Counted from the first letter of the stretch, positions 1-7,956 are shown. The stretch: DNA of 33,058 bases from DATLFP01 sp035540955 (GCA_035540955.1 DATLFP010000146.1:1-33058); one strand, 5' to 3'. The notes: a model not told the origin generated them from the sequence alone. Numbers and translations are program-made.

Positions 1-30
1 TCGCCCTACCGGAGTGAGATCACGAAGTTC

Positions 31-65
31 GTCGCGTTCACCCGTCCCCGCCGGGTGAGCGCGAC
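31..65. terminator. Hairpin terminator after the carboxylase/CoA-transferase operon
   Basis: Bases 31-44 pair with 52-65 to give a 14-bp stem with one G-U wobble and a 7-base loop. The hairpin begins 14 bases beyond the CoA-transferase stop codon at 79-81. There is no strong U tract, as is usual for GC-rich actinobacteria. Bases 1-30 show nothing else. Confidence 0.6.
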
Positions 66-78
66 AAGGTTCGGGGGG

Positions 79-1188
79 TCAGGGGCCGAGCACGTCGTCC
101 TGGTCGGCGCCGAGGGGGCGTCCGGCCCACCGGATGCGGCCCGGGGTCCTGCTCAGGCGGGCGACGAGGCCCTGCATGGGGGTGCCGTCGACTTCGGTGA
201 TCGCCCCCCGTGCGGCGTAGTGCGGGTCGGCAGCGATGTCGGCCATCGACAGGACGGGGGCGACGGCGGCCTGCGCCTCGTCGAAGGCGGCGACGACCTC
301 CTCGAAGGTGCGCTCGGCGATCCAGGACCCCATCCGCTCCTCGACCTCGTCGCGATGGGCCATGCGTCCCTGGAAGGTGGCGAAGCGCTCGTCGCCACCG
401 GCGCCGATCATGGCCATCACACGGCCGGCGACCGACTCGGCCGAGGTCGACACCGCCACCCACCGACCGTCCTTCGTGCGGTACGTGCCCCGCGGCACCG
501 AGTACGCGATGCCGGAGCCGAGCCGGGGTTGCTCGTAGCCGTTCACCGCGTACGCCGAGGGCAGCGGACCCATGAGCTGGAAGAGCGACTCGAGGAGGTT
601 CACGTCGACGACCTGGCCGACGCCCGAGTGCAACGCCACCATGACGGCGAACGCCCCGACGAGGGCGGTGACCTCGTCGGTCAGCGCGATGGGCGGCAAC
701 AGCGGCCCGCCGTCGGGTTCGCCGTTGAGCGCCGCGAAGCCCGACATCGCCTCGGCCATGGTGGCGAACCCGGGGCGGGCGGCGTACGGACCGTCCTGGC
801 CGAAGCCGGTGACGCGCAGCACGACGAGCCGCGGGTTGGCGGCGATGAGGTCGTCGGGGTCGAGGCCGAGCCGCTCGAGGGTGCCGGGCCGGAAGTTCTC
901 GATGAGCACATCTGCGTCCGCGCACAGGCGGCGCATGGCGGCGAGGCCGTCGGCGGCCTTCAGATCGAGCACCACCGTCCGCTTCCCGCGTGAGATCAGC
1001 TTCCACCAGAGCGACACGCCGTCGCGGGAGTCGGGCCAGCCCATCGTGCGGGTCGTGTCACCCTCGGGCCGCTCGACCTTGATCACGTCAGCGCCGAAGT
1101 CGGCGAGGTACTTGGCGGTCCCGGGGCCGGCGACGACGGTGGCCGCGTCGATCACCCGGATGTCATGGAGCGGGCCCGGCTGGCTCAC
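79..1188 (-). CDS. CaiB/BaiF family (class III) CoA-transferase
   Basis: A 369-residue protein of the family that moves CoA between carboxylic acids, acting in the cytosol. The N-terminal fold is typical: an RVIDAATVVAGP strand-loop, then LADFGADVIKVERPEGD, then ADVLIENFRPGTLERLGL. I chose the GTG start at 1188 because it overlaps the metallophosphoesterase stop by four bases (GTGA), which indicates translational coupling; the frame stays open further upstream without family similarity. It is the last gene of a minus-strand operon with the carboxylase genes. The position where this family usually has its catalytic Asp (RPG-aromatic-D) reads RPGFATMAEAMSG, with Ala at residue 142. The exact activity (transferase, racemase or hydratase-like) is therefore open. 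The substrate is unknown. Confidence 0.9.
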   Translation of the reverse strand: MSQPGPLHDIRVIDAATVVAGPGTAKYLADFGADVIKVERPEGDTTRTMGWPDSRDGVSLWWKLISRGKRTVVLDLKAADGLAAMRRLCADADVLIENFRPGTLERLGLDPDDLIAANPRLVVLRVTGFGQDGPYAARPGFATMAEAMSGFAALNGEPDGGPLLPPIALTDEVTALVGAFAVMVALHSGVGQVVDVNLLESLFQLMGPLPSAYAVNGYEQPRLGSGIAYSVPRGTYRTKDGRWVAVSTSAESVAGRVMAMIGAGGDERFATFQGRMAHRDEVEERMGSWIAERTFEEVVAAFDEAQAAVAPVLSMADIAADPHYAARGAITEVDGTPMQGLVARLSRTPGRIRWAGRPLGADQDDVLGP

Positions 1189-2189
1189 CACGGCAGCACG
1201 AAGTTGCGGTCCTCGAGCCGTCCGAAGGCGTAGTCGTGATACGTGCCGCTGTACATGCCGCGCGTGCGCTCCGACCACGCCAGCGCGTCGGGCGAGGAGA
1301 TGCGGCGGAACACCTGCACGACACCGCCCTCGTAGACGCGGTACTCGGCCCACGCCCCGGGATAGTCCTTCACGCACGACACCTCGACCCACGGCACGGC
1401 GCCCGTCACCGAGAAGCGGCGCACGCGGTTCCGGTGCGTGTGGCCCGCCCAGTAGCCGACGAGGAGTGGTCGGCGGGCGAACACCTCGATGAGTCGCTCG
1501 GAGTCGTCGGGGTTGATCCCGAAGTAGCGCTCGGGACGGACGCGGGACTCGGGGCTCCACACGTGGTGGTGGCCCATCACCATCACCGGCCGGTCGGCGT
1601 CGGCGCCGAGCGCGTCCAGCCAGTCGAGCTGGTCGGTCGACACCCGGCCGAACTCGACGCCCGTCCGGCTCGTGTCGATCAGGGCCACGACCACGCCCGG
1701 CAGCACCCGCTTCTGGAAGGGGATCGCCGCGTAGCTCACGTCGTGGTAGCTCTCGTGGTTGCCGCGGACGTACAGGAGCCGGCCGCCGAACGCGCCCAGA
1801 TATGCGCGCTCGAAGGAGTCGAGCTCGACCTTCGTGCCGTTGCTCGTGAGGTCGCCCTTCACCACCACGAGGTCGGGGGCGAGCGCCGCGATCTCCGCGA
1901 TGGCGCCCGCGTTCATGGTCTCCGGGTACGGCGTCTCCCCCTCGGCCACGCTGAAGAACGGACCAGGGTCCTCGGGGCCGCCGATCACCCCGCACACGGT
2001 CTCGCCGAAGTGCACGTCGTTCACCGTGGCGAACGTGGCGAGGCGCTCACCCGCGGGCTCGCGGAGCGTGCGGAAGCGCGGGAGTCCCTCGATGTCGTGG
2101 TCGGTGTCGGGTTCGAGGTCGACCACGTGGGTGGGCTCGCCTCGGTCGAAGAAGACCGCCTCGTCGGGCGCGAGGGTGGTGAGGTCCAT
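1185..2189 (-). CDS. Calcineurin-like metallophosphoesterase
   Basis: A 334-residue protein with the full dinuclear metal motif set: NDVHFGE (D58, H60), KGDLTSNG (D113), RGNHES (N144, H145), GHHH (H208) and GHTHRN (H250, H252). The family hydrolyses phosphomono- or diesters; the substrate cannot be read from sequence. About 50 residues precede the catalytic domain and could form a small beta domain. No signal peptide is seen. The ATG at 2189 overlaps the epsilon-subunit stop as TGATG, and the gene's own stop overlaps the CoA-transferase start, so it is translationally coupled on both sides. Its place in a carboxylase operon is unexplained. Confidence 0.92.
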   Translation of the reverse strand: MDLTTLAPDEAVFFDRGEPTHVVDLEPDTDHDIEGLPRFRTLREPAGERLATFATVNDVHFGETVCGVIGGPEDPGPFFSVAEGETPYPETMNAGAIAEIAALAPDLVVVKGDLTSNGTKVELDSFERAYLGAFGGRLLYVRGNHESYHDVSYAAIPFQKRVLPGVVVALIDTSRTGVEFGRVSTDQLDWLDALGADADRPVMVMGHHHVWSPESRVRPERYFGINPDDSERLIEVFARRPLLVGYWAGHTHRNRVRRFSVTGAVPWVEVSCVKDYPGAWAEYRVYEGGVVQVFRRISSPDALAWSERTRGMYSGTYHDYAFGRLEDRNFVLPW

Positions 2190-2377
2190 CAGGTCCAGGG
2201 TCGGAACCGGCGCACCGGCACCGGGCGCGACCACCACCGTCCGCTGAACCGCCACACCGGCGAGGGCGGGCCGGCATCGGCACCGCCGGCCACCACGACC
2301 GGCCGCAGCACGAGCGCCTGCACGGCGACGGCGATGGCGGCCATCTCCTCCTCCGTCGGTGTGGGTCTGATGTTCAT
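2189..2377 (-). CDS. Acyl-CoA carboxylase epsilon subunit
   Basis: A 62-residue protein. It starts MNIRPTPTEEEMAAIAVAVQ and ends in a Trp/Arg-rich segment containing WRFSGRWW. This matches the small actinobacterial epsilon subunits that help assemble the alpha and beta subunits of acyl-CoA carboxylases; they show little conservation beyond the (R/G)xPTxEExAA helix and the C-terminal W-rich tail. The gene sits directly downstream of the carboxyltransferase gene on the same strand, which is the usual place. No clear Shine-Dalgarno is seen before the ATG. Its stop overlaps the metallophosphoesterase start (TGATG). The identification rests on motif plus position because the family is short and divergent. 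Confidence 0.8.
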   Translation of the reverse strand: MNIRPTPTEEEMAAIAVAVQALVLRPVVVAGGADAGPPSPVWRFSGRWWSRPVPVRRFRPWT

Positions 2378-2397
2378 GGAACCGTCCGGGTCTTCTT

Positions 2398-2473
2398 GCG
2401 CCGAAGGCGCCGCTCGCGGCGGTAGCCGCAGGCCAGGGGGATGGGAGAAGGGGGGCGCAGCTTCCCCCTTCTC
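2398..2473 (-). promoter_or_regulatory. Two hairpins in the carboxylase beta-epsilon intercistronic gap
   Basis: Bases 2445-2454 pair with 2464-2473 (10 bp perfect, 9-base loop), starting at the carboxyltransferase stop codon. Bases 2398-2402 pair with 2406-2410 to give, in the RNA, a GCGC stem closed by a CUUCGG-type tetraloop. The first could be a partial terminator or a 3'-end stabiliser that sets a beta to epsilon expression ratio. The function is inferred. Confidence 0.45.
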
Positions 2474-4026
2474 TACAACGGCACGTTGCCGTGCTTGCGC
2501 TTGGGGAGCTCCTCACGCTTGGAGCGGAGGAGGTGCAGGCCGGCGATCAGCTTCTGGCGGGTCTCGGCGGGGTCGATCACGTCGTCGACGTAGCCCCGCT
2601 CGGCGGCGCCGTAGGGGTTGGCGAACTCCTCGGTGTAGGCCTCGATGAGCTCGGCCCGCTTCGCCGCCGGGTCCGACGCCTCGCGGATCTCCTGGCGGTA
2701 CACGAGGTCGACGGCACCCGACGGACCCATGACCGCCAGCTCGGCCGACGGCCAGGCGAACGCGAGGTCGGCGCCGATCGACTTGGAGTTCATGACGACG
2801 TAGGCGCCGCCGTATGCCTTGCGGGTGATCACCTGGATGCGCGGGACCGTCGACTCGCAGTAGGCGTAGAGCAGCTTGGCTCCGCGGCGGATGATGCCGC
2901 CGTACTCCTGGTCGACGCCGGGAAGGAAGCCGGGCACGTCGACGAACGTGATGAGCGGAATGTTGAACGCGTCGCACGTACGCACGAAGCGAGCGGCCTT
3001 CTCCGACGACTCGATGTCGAGCACACCCGCCAGCACTTGCGGCTGGTTGCCGACGATGCCGACCGGGAACCCGTCGAGTCGGGCAAACCCGCACACGATG
3101 CTGCGGGCCCAGTGGTGGGCGTACTCGAAGAACTCGCCGTCGTCGACGACCGCCTCGATGACCTTGATCATGTCGTACGGCTTGTTCGAGCTGTCGGGCA
3201 GCAGGTCGGCGAGCTCGGGGCACAGCCGCTCGGGATCGTCGGTGGTCTCGAACCGGGGTGGCTCCTCGAGGTTGTTCGAGGGCAGGAAGCTGAGCAGGTA
3301 GCGGACCTGGTCGAGGCACGCCTTGTCATCGGGGGCGATGTGCGTGGCGACGCCCGACTTGGTGGCGTGCGTCATTGCGCCGCCCAGCTCCTGCTGGGTG
3401 ACGTCCTCGCCGGTGACCGACTTCACAACGTCGGGTCCGGTGATGAACATGTAGGACGTCTCGTTCACCATGAAGATGAAGTCGGTGAGCGCCGGGCTGT
3501 ACACGGCCCCGCCGGCGCACGGGCCCATGATCACGCTGATCTGGGGGATGACGCCGCTCGACTGCACGTTCCGGTAGAAGATCCCGCCGTAGGAGGCCAG
3601 GGAGACGACGCCCTCCTGGATGCGCGCGCCGGCACCGTCGTTGAGGCCGATGAACGGCGCGCCGACCGACGCCGCCAGGTCCATGGCCTTGTGGATCTTC
3701 TCGGCGAAGACCTCGCCGAGCGCACCGCCATAGAGCGTGAAGTCCTGCGAGAACACGAAGACCTTGCGGCCGTCGATGGTGCCCCACCCGGTGATGACGC
3801 CATCCGTGTACGGCCGATCGTCGGCGAGAGCCGGCGACCGGTGGCGGGCGAGCATGTCGAGCTCGTGGAACGAGCCGTCGTCGAGGAGGTAGTCGATCCG
3901 CTCCCGGGCCAGCATCTTGCCCCGGTTGCGCTGCTGCTCGACCCGGCGCTCGGCACCGGGCTGCAGCGCCTGCTCCTTGCGCTTCTGGAGCTCTTCGATG
4001 CGCTCGCGGAGGGGTTGGTCGGCCAT
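2473..4026 (-). CDS. Acyl-CoA carboxylase, carboxyltransferase (beta) subunit
   Basis: A 517-residue biotin-dependent carboxyltransferase of the PccB/AccD type, moving CO2 from carboxybiotin to an acyl-CoA such as propionyl- or acetyl-CoA. Both crotonase-like halves are intact. The N half has LNDGAGARIQEGVVSLASYG and GPCAGGAVYSPALTDFIFM. The C half has DVPGFLPGVDQEYGGIIRRG and KAYGGAYVVMNSKSIGADLA. The length is usual for the family. The start MADQPLRERIEEL is typical, with GGAG upstream. A TACTGT hexamer lies nine bases before the ATG. The biotinylated alpha subunit is not in the window. The next gene is the epsilon subunit, and the operon continues to the CoA-transferase. Propionyl-CoA is the likely substrate given the Ccr/epimerase genes nearby, but that is inference. 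Confidence 0.95.
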   Translation of the reverse strand: MADQPLRERIEELQKRKEQALQPGAERRVEQQRNRGKMLARERIDYLLDDGSFHELDMLARHRSPALADDRPYTDGVITGWGTIDGRKVFVFSQDFTLYGGALGEVFAEKIHKAMDLAASVGAPFIGLNDGAGARIQEGVVSLASYGGIFYRNVQSSGVIPQISVIMGPCAGGAVYSPALTDFIFMVNETSYMFITGPDVVKSVTGEDVTQQELGGAMTHATKSGVATHIAPDDKACLDQVRYLLSFLPSNNLEEPPRFETTDDPERLCPELADLLPDSSNKPYDMIKVIEAVVDDGEFFEYAHHWARSIVCGFARLDGFPVGIVGNQPQVLAGVLDIESSEKAARFVRTCDAFNIPLITFVDVPGFLPGVDQEYGGIIRRGAKLLYAYCESTVPRIQVITRKAYGGAYVVMNSKSIGADLAFAWPSAELAVMGPSGAVDLVYRQEIREASDPAAKRAELIEAYTEEFANPYGAAERGYVDDVIDPAETRQKLIAGLHLLRSKREELPKRKHGNVPL

Positions 4027-4035
4027 ACCGCTCCG

Positions 4036-4041
4036 ACAGTA
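4036..4041 (-). promoter_or_regulatory. Candidate -10 (TACTGT) of the carboxylase operon
   Basis: A TANNNT hexamer with nine bases between it and the ATG at 4026, implying a transcript with only two or three untranslated bases. It is weaker than the cases with 6-7 bases. Confidence 0.4.
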
Positions 4042-4049
4042 GTTGGGCC

Positions 4050-4919
4050 TCAGCGCGCGGCTGCGAGCGAGGTGGCCCGGCGGAGCAGGTCGGGCGACTC
4101 CAGCCGCTGGGTGATCGCCTCGAACGCCGGCGTCGGACCGGCCCACCGCCACTCGTCGACCGCCCCCACCTCGCAGTCGGTGCGCAACGTCGCCAGGGTC
4201 TTGAACAGCATCGCCCGGTCCCGCTCCGCCGCCAGCCGGGCCGCCATCGACCGCACACCGGGTGCGTTCACGTCCCACTCGAGCACGTCGTCGGGGATGT
4301 CCTCGATGCGCCCCCATCGGGCGAGCACCTTGGCTGTTCCCTTTGCCCCCCACCCCTGGAGGCCGGGGAAGCCGTCGGCACTGTCACCGACGAGGGCGAG
4401 GTAGTCGGGGATCGACGTGGGCGCCACGCCGAACTTCTCCCGCACACCGTCGGCGTCACGCACCTCTCGCTTGCGCCGGTCGTACTGGACGATCTTGCCG
4501 CCGACCACCTGGCCGAGGTCCTTGTCGGGCGTGCAGACCAGGACTCGCTCGACGCGGTCGTCGGCGGCGGCGACGACGGCGGCGGAGGCCAGCGCGTCGT
4601 CGGCTTCGTCTTCGACCATCGCCCACACCGTCAGCCCCATGGCCCGGAGCGCGTCCTCGAGGAGCGGGAACTGGCGCTTCAGGTCAGGATCGACGCCAGT
4701 GCCGTCCTTGTAGCCGTCCCACAGGTCGTTGCGGAACGACTCGATCACGTGATCGGTCGCGACGCCCACGTGGGTGGCTCCGTCGCCGAGCAGCTGGAGC
4801 ATCGAGCTGAGCACACCGCGGGCGGCCGCCACCTCCTCGCCGGCGGCAGTCACTCGCGACGGCACCGCGTAGAAGTGGCGGAAGAGCTCGTAGGTCCCGT
4901 CGACGAGGTGGACCTGCAT
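4050..4919 (-). CDS. 5'-3' exonuclease (PolA N-domain/flap endonuclease type)
   Basis: A 289-residue stand-alone protein like the nuclease domain of DNA polymerase I. It would remove RNA primers or 5' flaps. Metal-binding acidic motifs are visible: VDGTYE at the N-terminus, VEDEADDALAS (near residues 103-113) and CTPDKDLGQ. They are followed by the H3TH DNA-binding motif in DYLALVGDSADGFPGLQGWG and AKGTAKVLARWG. The ATG at 4919 is the only sensible start. TAGACA lies six bases upstream, a possible leaderless -10. It ends 23 bases before the carboxylase gene begins, so it may be co-transcribed with it. The polymerase and 3'-5' domains are absent, as is normal for this family of small exonucleases. 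Confidence 0.93.
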   Translation of the reverse strand: MQVHLVDGTYELFRHFYAVPSRVTAAGEEVAAARGVLSSMLQLLGDGATHVGVATDHVIESFRNDLWDGYKDGTGVDPDLKRQFPLLEDALRAMGLTVWAMVEDEADDALASAAVVAAADDRVERVLVCTPDKDLGQVVGGKIVQYDRRKREVRDADGVREKFGVAPTSIPDYLALVGDSADGFPGLQGWGAKGTAKVLARWGRIEDIPDDVLEWDVNAPGVRSMAARLAAERDRAMLFKTLATLRTDCEVGAVDEWRWAGPTPAFEAITQRLESPDLLRRATSLAAAR

Positions 4920-4925
4920 GCGACG

Positions 4926-4931
4926 TGTCTA
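4926..4931 (-). promoter_or_regulatory. Candidate -10 (TAGACA) of the exonuclease gene
   Basis: The hexamer ends six bases before the ATG at 4919. The last base departs from TANNNT, so support is modest. Confidence 0.35.
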
Positions 4932-4946
4932 CCGCGACGGGCGGGC

Positions 4947-6422
4947 TCAGGGCTGCGGGCAGCGGAGGCCGTCGCGGCGGGTGGCGACGATCGGCTCGAG
5001 CGGCGGCGTGTCGGTGCTCGGTCTCGCGTCGCTGGTCGAGAGTGTGGCGAAGTTCTGCGTCGCCCACATCACCCCGTCCGGCGCACAGTGGACGCCGACA
5101 CCCCCGATGTCCCACGACTCGCGGAGGATGTTGCGCCGATGCCCATCGGAGTGCATCCAGCCGTCGTGCAGGAACCAGCCGCTGTCCTCGTGGAACCGGT
5201 TGAGGAAGATGTTCTCCCCCACCGAGCGGATGCGGCCGGCGAAGCGGGGGTCGTCGAACACGCCCCGCAGGTCGCGGTGCACGTAGCTGCCGGTTGCTCC
5301 CATCGTCTGCGACCACTCCTTCGCGAGCGCCGCGAGATCGGGATCGTGGCCGAGCGGCGCGATGCCCCGCGCCGCCCGTTCGGCGTTGATGCGATCGAAG
5401 AGGTCCGCCTCGGTGGCGGCCTCGATCCACGCGGCCGTGCCCGGGACCGGTCCTGCGCACTCGGCGAAGGTGGCGACGGCATCGGGGACCGCCGCCGTCC
5501 CGCCGACCACGACGAGCTGGTCGATCGCCAGCTCGGCGACAGCGGTGCGGAGCGCGCGGTCGGCGCAGGCGCCGGTGGCGAGCAGGAGCGGCGCCCCGAC
5601 GGCACCCGCCACCCCGCCGGCGGCGAGCGCGTCGGGGAACTGGTCGGCGGTCACGAGGTAGGCGGTCGAGCCGCCGAGAACGCCGAGGGCGCGACCGAGG
5701 CGGGCGGCGTCCGCGGCCAGCGCGGTCGGGCCCGTGGCGAGCATCGGCACGAAGGCGCTGCCCTGCTGGAAGATCGCCGTGAGCCCCACGCCCAGGAGCT
5801 GGCCGAGGCCGGCGCCGTAGACCGTCGCCGGGCGCAATCGCCGGACCTCGCCGCTGATGTCGCTGCCGGGACCGTCGAGGAGGATCGGCGCGCCGAGCGC
5901 GCCGGCGACGGCGCCGACGGCGAGGACCTCGGCGAAGGCGAACCCGTCGGCGACGAAGACCACCGAGGCTTCGGGGAAGAAGCGCTGGCTGATGGCCTCG
6001 GCCGTCCGGTACCGGTCGACGCCGGCGATCCGGGTCACGGGTGCGACGGCCCGCAGCGCCGCCTCGGTCTCCGGGCTCACGGCCGCCGTCCCGCCGAGGA
6101 GGTGGATGTGGTCCGGCGCAAGCCGCCGGAGCTCGGCGCCGACGGGGCCGGGCACGCTGCAGCACCGCGGCACGAGGAGCACGGGCGCGCCGATGGCGGC
6201 GGCGGCCGGGGCGGCGGCAAGGGCGTCGGGAAAGGCCTCGCCGCTGGCCACGATCACCTCGGTCGCGCCGGCCGGGAACGCGTGCTGGGAGACGGCCACC
6301 GCGGTCTCGTACCGGGTGGGGCCGGCGACCCGCCGGGTGGTGGCGGCGCCGGCCCCGCCCGAGACGGCCACCAGCGTGATCACCAGGGCGATCACGACCG
6401 GCAGCTGCAGCCCCCTCCGCAT
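4947..6422 (-). CDS. Exported protein: CWB2 cell-wall-binding repeats plus CAP/SCP domain
   Basis: A 491-residue secreted protein. An N-terminal signal peptide is clear: MRRG, a hydrophobic stretch at residues 7-20, then an AGAA cleavage region. Three cell-wall-binding type 2 repeats follow (about residues 30-330). The first two are marked by RVAGPTRYETAVAVS and RIAGVDRYRTAEAIS, each with a later (E/Q)xFPDALA-like or LLLV/GGTAAV segment. From about residue 340 a CAP domain follows: DLFDRINAERAARGIAPLGH, then SVGENIF and HSDGHRRNIL. CWB2 repeats anchor proteins to the envelope, and CAP domains bind lipids or ligands or, in some members, act as hydrolases. The third repeat has lost its RxAGxxRY signature. 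A TACGTT hexamer lies seven bases before the ATG, suggesting a leaderless mRNA. Confidence 0.9.
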   Translation of the reverse strand: MRRGLQLPVVIALVITLVAVSGGAGAATTRRVAGPTRYETAVAVSQHAFPAGATEVIVASGEAFPDALAAAPAAAAIGAPVLLVPRCCSVPGPVGAELRRLAPDHIHLLGGTAAVSPETEAALRAVAPVTRIAGVDRYRTAEAISQRFFPEASVVFVADGFAFAEVLAVGAVAGALGAPILLDGPGSDISGEVRRLRPATVYGAGLGQLLGVGLTAIFQQGSAFVPMLATGPTALAADAARLGRALGVLGGSTAYLVTADQFPDALAAGGVAGAVGAPLLLATGACADRALRTAVAELAIDQLVVVGGTAAVPDAVATFAECAGPVPGTAAWIEAATEADLFDRINAERAARGIAPLGHDPDLAALAKEWSQTMGATGSYVHRDLRGVFDDPRFAGRIRSVGENIFLNRFHEDSGWFLHDGWMHSDGHRRNILRESWDIGGVGVHCAPDGVMWATQNFATLSTSDARPSTDTPPLEPIVATRRDGLRCPQP

Positions 6423-6429
6423 CTCACGA

Positions 6430-6435
6430 AACGTA
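6430..6435 (-). promoter_or_regulatory. Leaderless-type -10 (TACGTT) of the CWB2-CAP gene
   Basis: A TANNNT hexamer with seven bases between it and the ATG at 6422, so the predicted transcript begins at or next to the start codon. Confidence 0.55.
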
Positions 6436-6472
6436 CCGGTCTGTCACATTCCGTGGTGGTCGCCGCCGAGGG

Positions 6473-7531
6473 CTACGCGCGCGGGACGGCGTCGAGGATC
6501 TCGAGGTTGCGCAGCTCGTCCTCGTCGACGCCCGCGGGGTCGTCGGCGAACACCGTCACGCCCGCCGACGCGTCGGTCATCAGGGCGAACGCGTCGGCGA
6601 ACGGAAGCGTCGGGGCACCCGTCGAACGACCGTCCTCGGTGTCGCCGGTGACCAGCCGGTGGAGGCCGACGAGCGGTGCGAGCGACTCGATCGGGTGATC
6701 GGAGCCGGCGATGACCCGGACGCCCGCGTCGAGCAGGAGGTCCCAGCGGTAGGCGTCCTCCCACCGGTCACCCAGGGCGGCGCGCGCGGTGTCGGCATCG
6801 CTCACGGCGAAACCGGGCTGGATGCAGGCGACGACCCCGAGCTCGGCCATGCGGCGGATCAGGTCGGGGCTGAGCACCTGGGCGTGCTCGATGCGGGGGG
6901 CCGCCGCCGCGCAGTCGGCGCCGAACACCTTCTCGTAGGCATCGAGCACCGTCTCGATGCCGCGGTCGCCGATGGCGTGGGTGGCGATCGTCCAACCCGC
7001 CTCGGCGAACGGGTCGGCGCGGCGGGCCAGGGTGTCGGCGGTCATGAACAGCACGCCGTCGTTGTCGGGCTCGTCGGCGAACGGCTGGCACAGCGCGCAC
7101 GTCCGGGGCCCGACCCACCCGTCGGCGTAGAGCTTCACGCCCTCGATCTCGACCCACGGGTCGCCGGTGCGCTGCATCCGACCGAGATCGGCGATGCCCG
7201 AGGCGACGAGGATCCGCACCCGCACCGGCAGCCGGTCGAGCGCCCGCAGGTCGCGCAGCGCGTCGAGGTACGCCCAGTCGGTCATGCCCGCCTCGGTGAT
7301 CTGCACGAGCCCCAGCCGCCGGGCCTCGGTGAGCGCCCGCTCGAGGTCGCCGCGCAGCTGGTCGGTGGGGGCCAGGGGCTGGTCGAGCTCGTCCATCGGC
7401 GTCGACCATCGCTCGGCCACGCTCCGGTGGAAGGCGGTGATCGACTCGTAGCGACGCGGCGGCGTCGACGGATGGGCGACGCGCAGGAGGTGAGCGTGAT
7501 GGTCGACGAAGCCGGGTGCTTCGTGCGGCAC
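6473..7531 (-). CDS. Compact metal-dependent amidohydrolase (Amidohydro_3/YtcJ-like)
   Basis: A 352-residue member of the amidohydrolase superfamily. Metal ligands are visible in order: HxH in VDHHAHL (H12, H14), the carboxylated lysine in GVKLYADG (K133), THAIGDRG (H185), RIEHAQ (H216) and GSDHPIES (D278). YtcJ-like enzymes are usually well over 500 residues and carry a beta-sandwich split between both ends. Here the protein begins almost at the HxH motif, and the usual G-x-L-x-x-G-x-x-A-D segment before the C-terminal strand is missing. Only a remnant is left (VTVFADDPAGVDEDELRNLEIL). The GTG start at 7531 lies eight bases after the epimerase stop, so it is the third gene of the ccr operon. 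Substrate unknown; it could act on an N-acyl or cyclic amide. Confidence 0.85.
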   Translation of the reverse strand: MPHEAPGFVDHHAHLLRVAHPSTPPRRYESITAFHRSVAERWSTPMDELDQPLAPTDQLRGDLERALTEARRLGLVQITEAGMTDWAYLDALRDLRALDRLPVRVRILVASGIADLGRMQRTGDPWVEIEGVKLYADGWVGPRTCALCQPFADEPDNDGVLFMTADTLARRADPFAEAGWTIATHAIGDRGIETVLDAYEKVFGADCAAAAPRIEHAQVLSPDLIRRMAELGVVACIQPGFAVSDADTARAALGDRWEDAYRWDLLLDAGVRVIAGSDHPIESLAPLVGLHRLVTGDTEDGRSTGAPTLPFADAFALMTDASAGVTVFADDPAGVDEDELRNLEILDAVPRA

Positions 7532-7539
7532 CGCCTCGC

Positions 7540-7956
7540 CTATTCCTGGACGAGCTCGATGAGGGTGCCGAAGATCGCCTTCGGGTGGACGAACGCCACC
7601 GTGGTGCCGCGCGAACCCGGTCGGGGTGCTTCGTCGATGACGCGGCCGCCGGCGTCCTTGATCGCCTGGAGCGCGGCGGCGCAGTCCTTCACCCGGTAGC
7701 CGATGTGGTGCAGGCCCTCGCCCTTGTTGGCGAGGTACTTGGCCACCGGCGAGTCGTCGCGCGTCGGCGTGAGCAGCTGGATGTAGGACTCGGCCACCTT
7801 CAGCAGCGCTTCCTCCACGCCGTCGCTCTCGACGACCTCGCGGTGGTCGACGGTCGCGCCGAACACGTCCTCGTAGTACTTGACCGCGGCCTCGAGGTCG
7901 TTGACGGCGATGGCGACGTGGTCGATCTCGGTGAACATCGGCGCCGCCGCCGTCAC
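7540..7956 (-). CDS. Methylmalonyl-CoA/ethylmalonyl-CoA epimerase
   Basis: A protein of about 138 residues in the vicinal-oxygen-chelate fold. It interconverts the R and S forms of methylmalonyl-CoA and, in organisms with Ccr, ethylmalonyl-CoA. Signatures are FTEIDHVAIAVNDLEAAVKYYEDVFG at the N-terminus (first metal His), EGLHHIGYRVKD in the middle (second His) and FGTLIELVQE at the end (metal Glu). The GTG at 7956 overlaps the ccr stop by four bases (GTGA). The alternative ATG at 7938 gives 132 residues and matches where family members commonly begin. A GGAGG abuts the GTG, so it decides neither. Co-translation with ccr fits processing of the ethylmalonyl-CoA that Ccr makes. Confidence 0.93.
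   Translation of the reverse strand: MTAAAPMFTEIDHVAIAVNDLEAAVKYYEDVFGATVDHREVVESDGVEEALLKVAESYIQLLTPTRDDSPVAKYLANKGEGLHHIGYRVKDCAAALQAIKDAGGRVIDEAPRPGSRGTTVAFVHPKAIFGTLIELVQE

Noticed and set aside
1236..4404. Two long open plus-strand frames opposite the carboxylase operon
   Set aside because: Both are typical GC-rich antisense frames with biased composition and no domain motifs. The minus strand carries complete, recognisable genes over the same bases.
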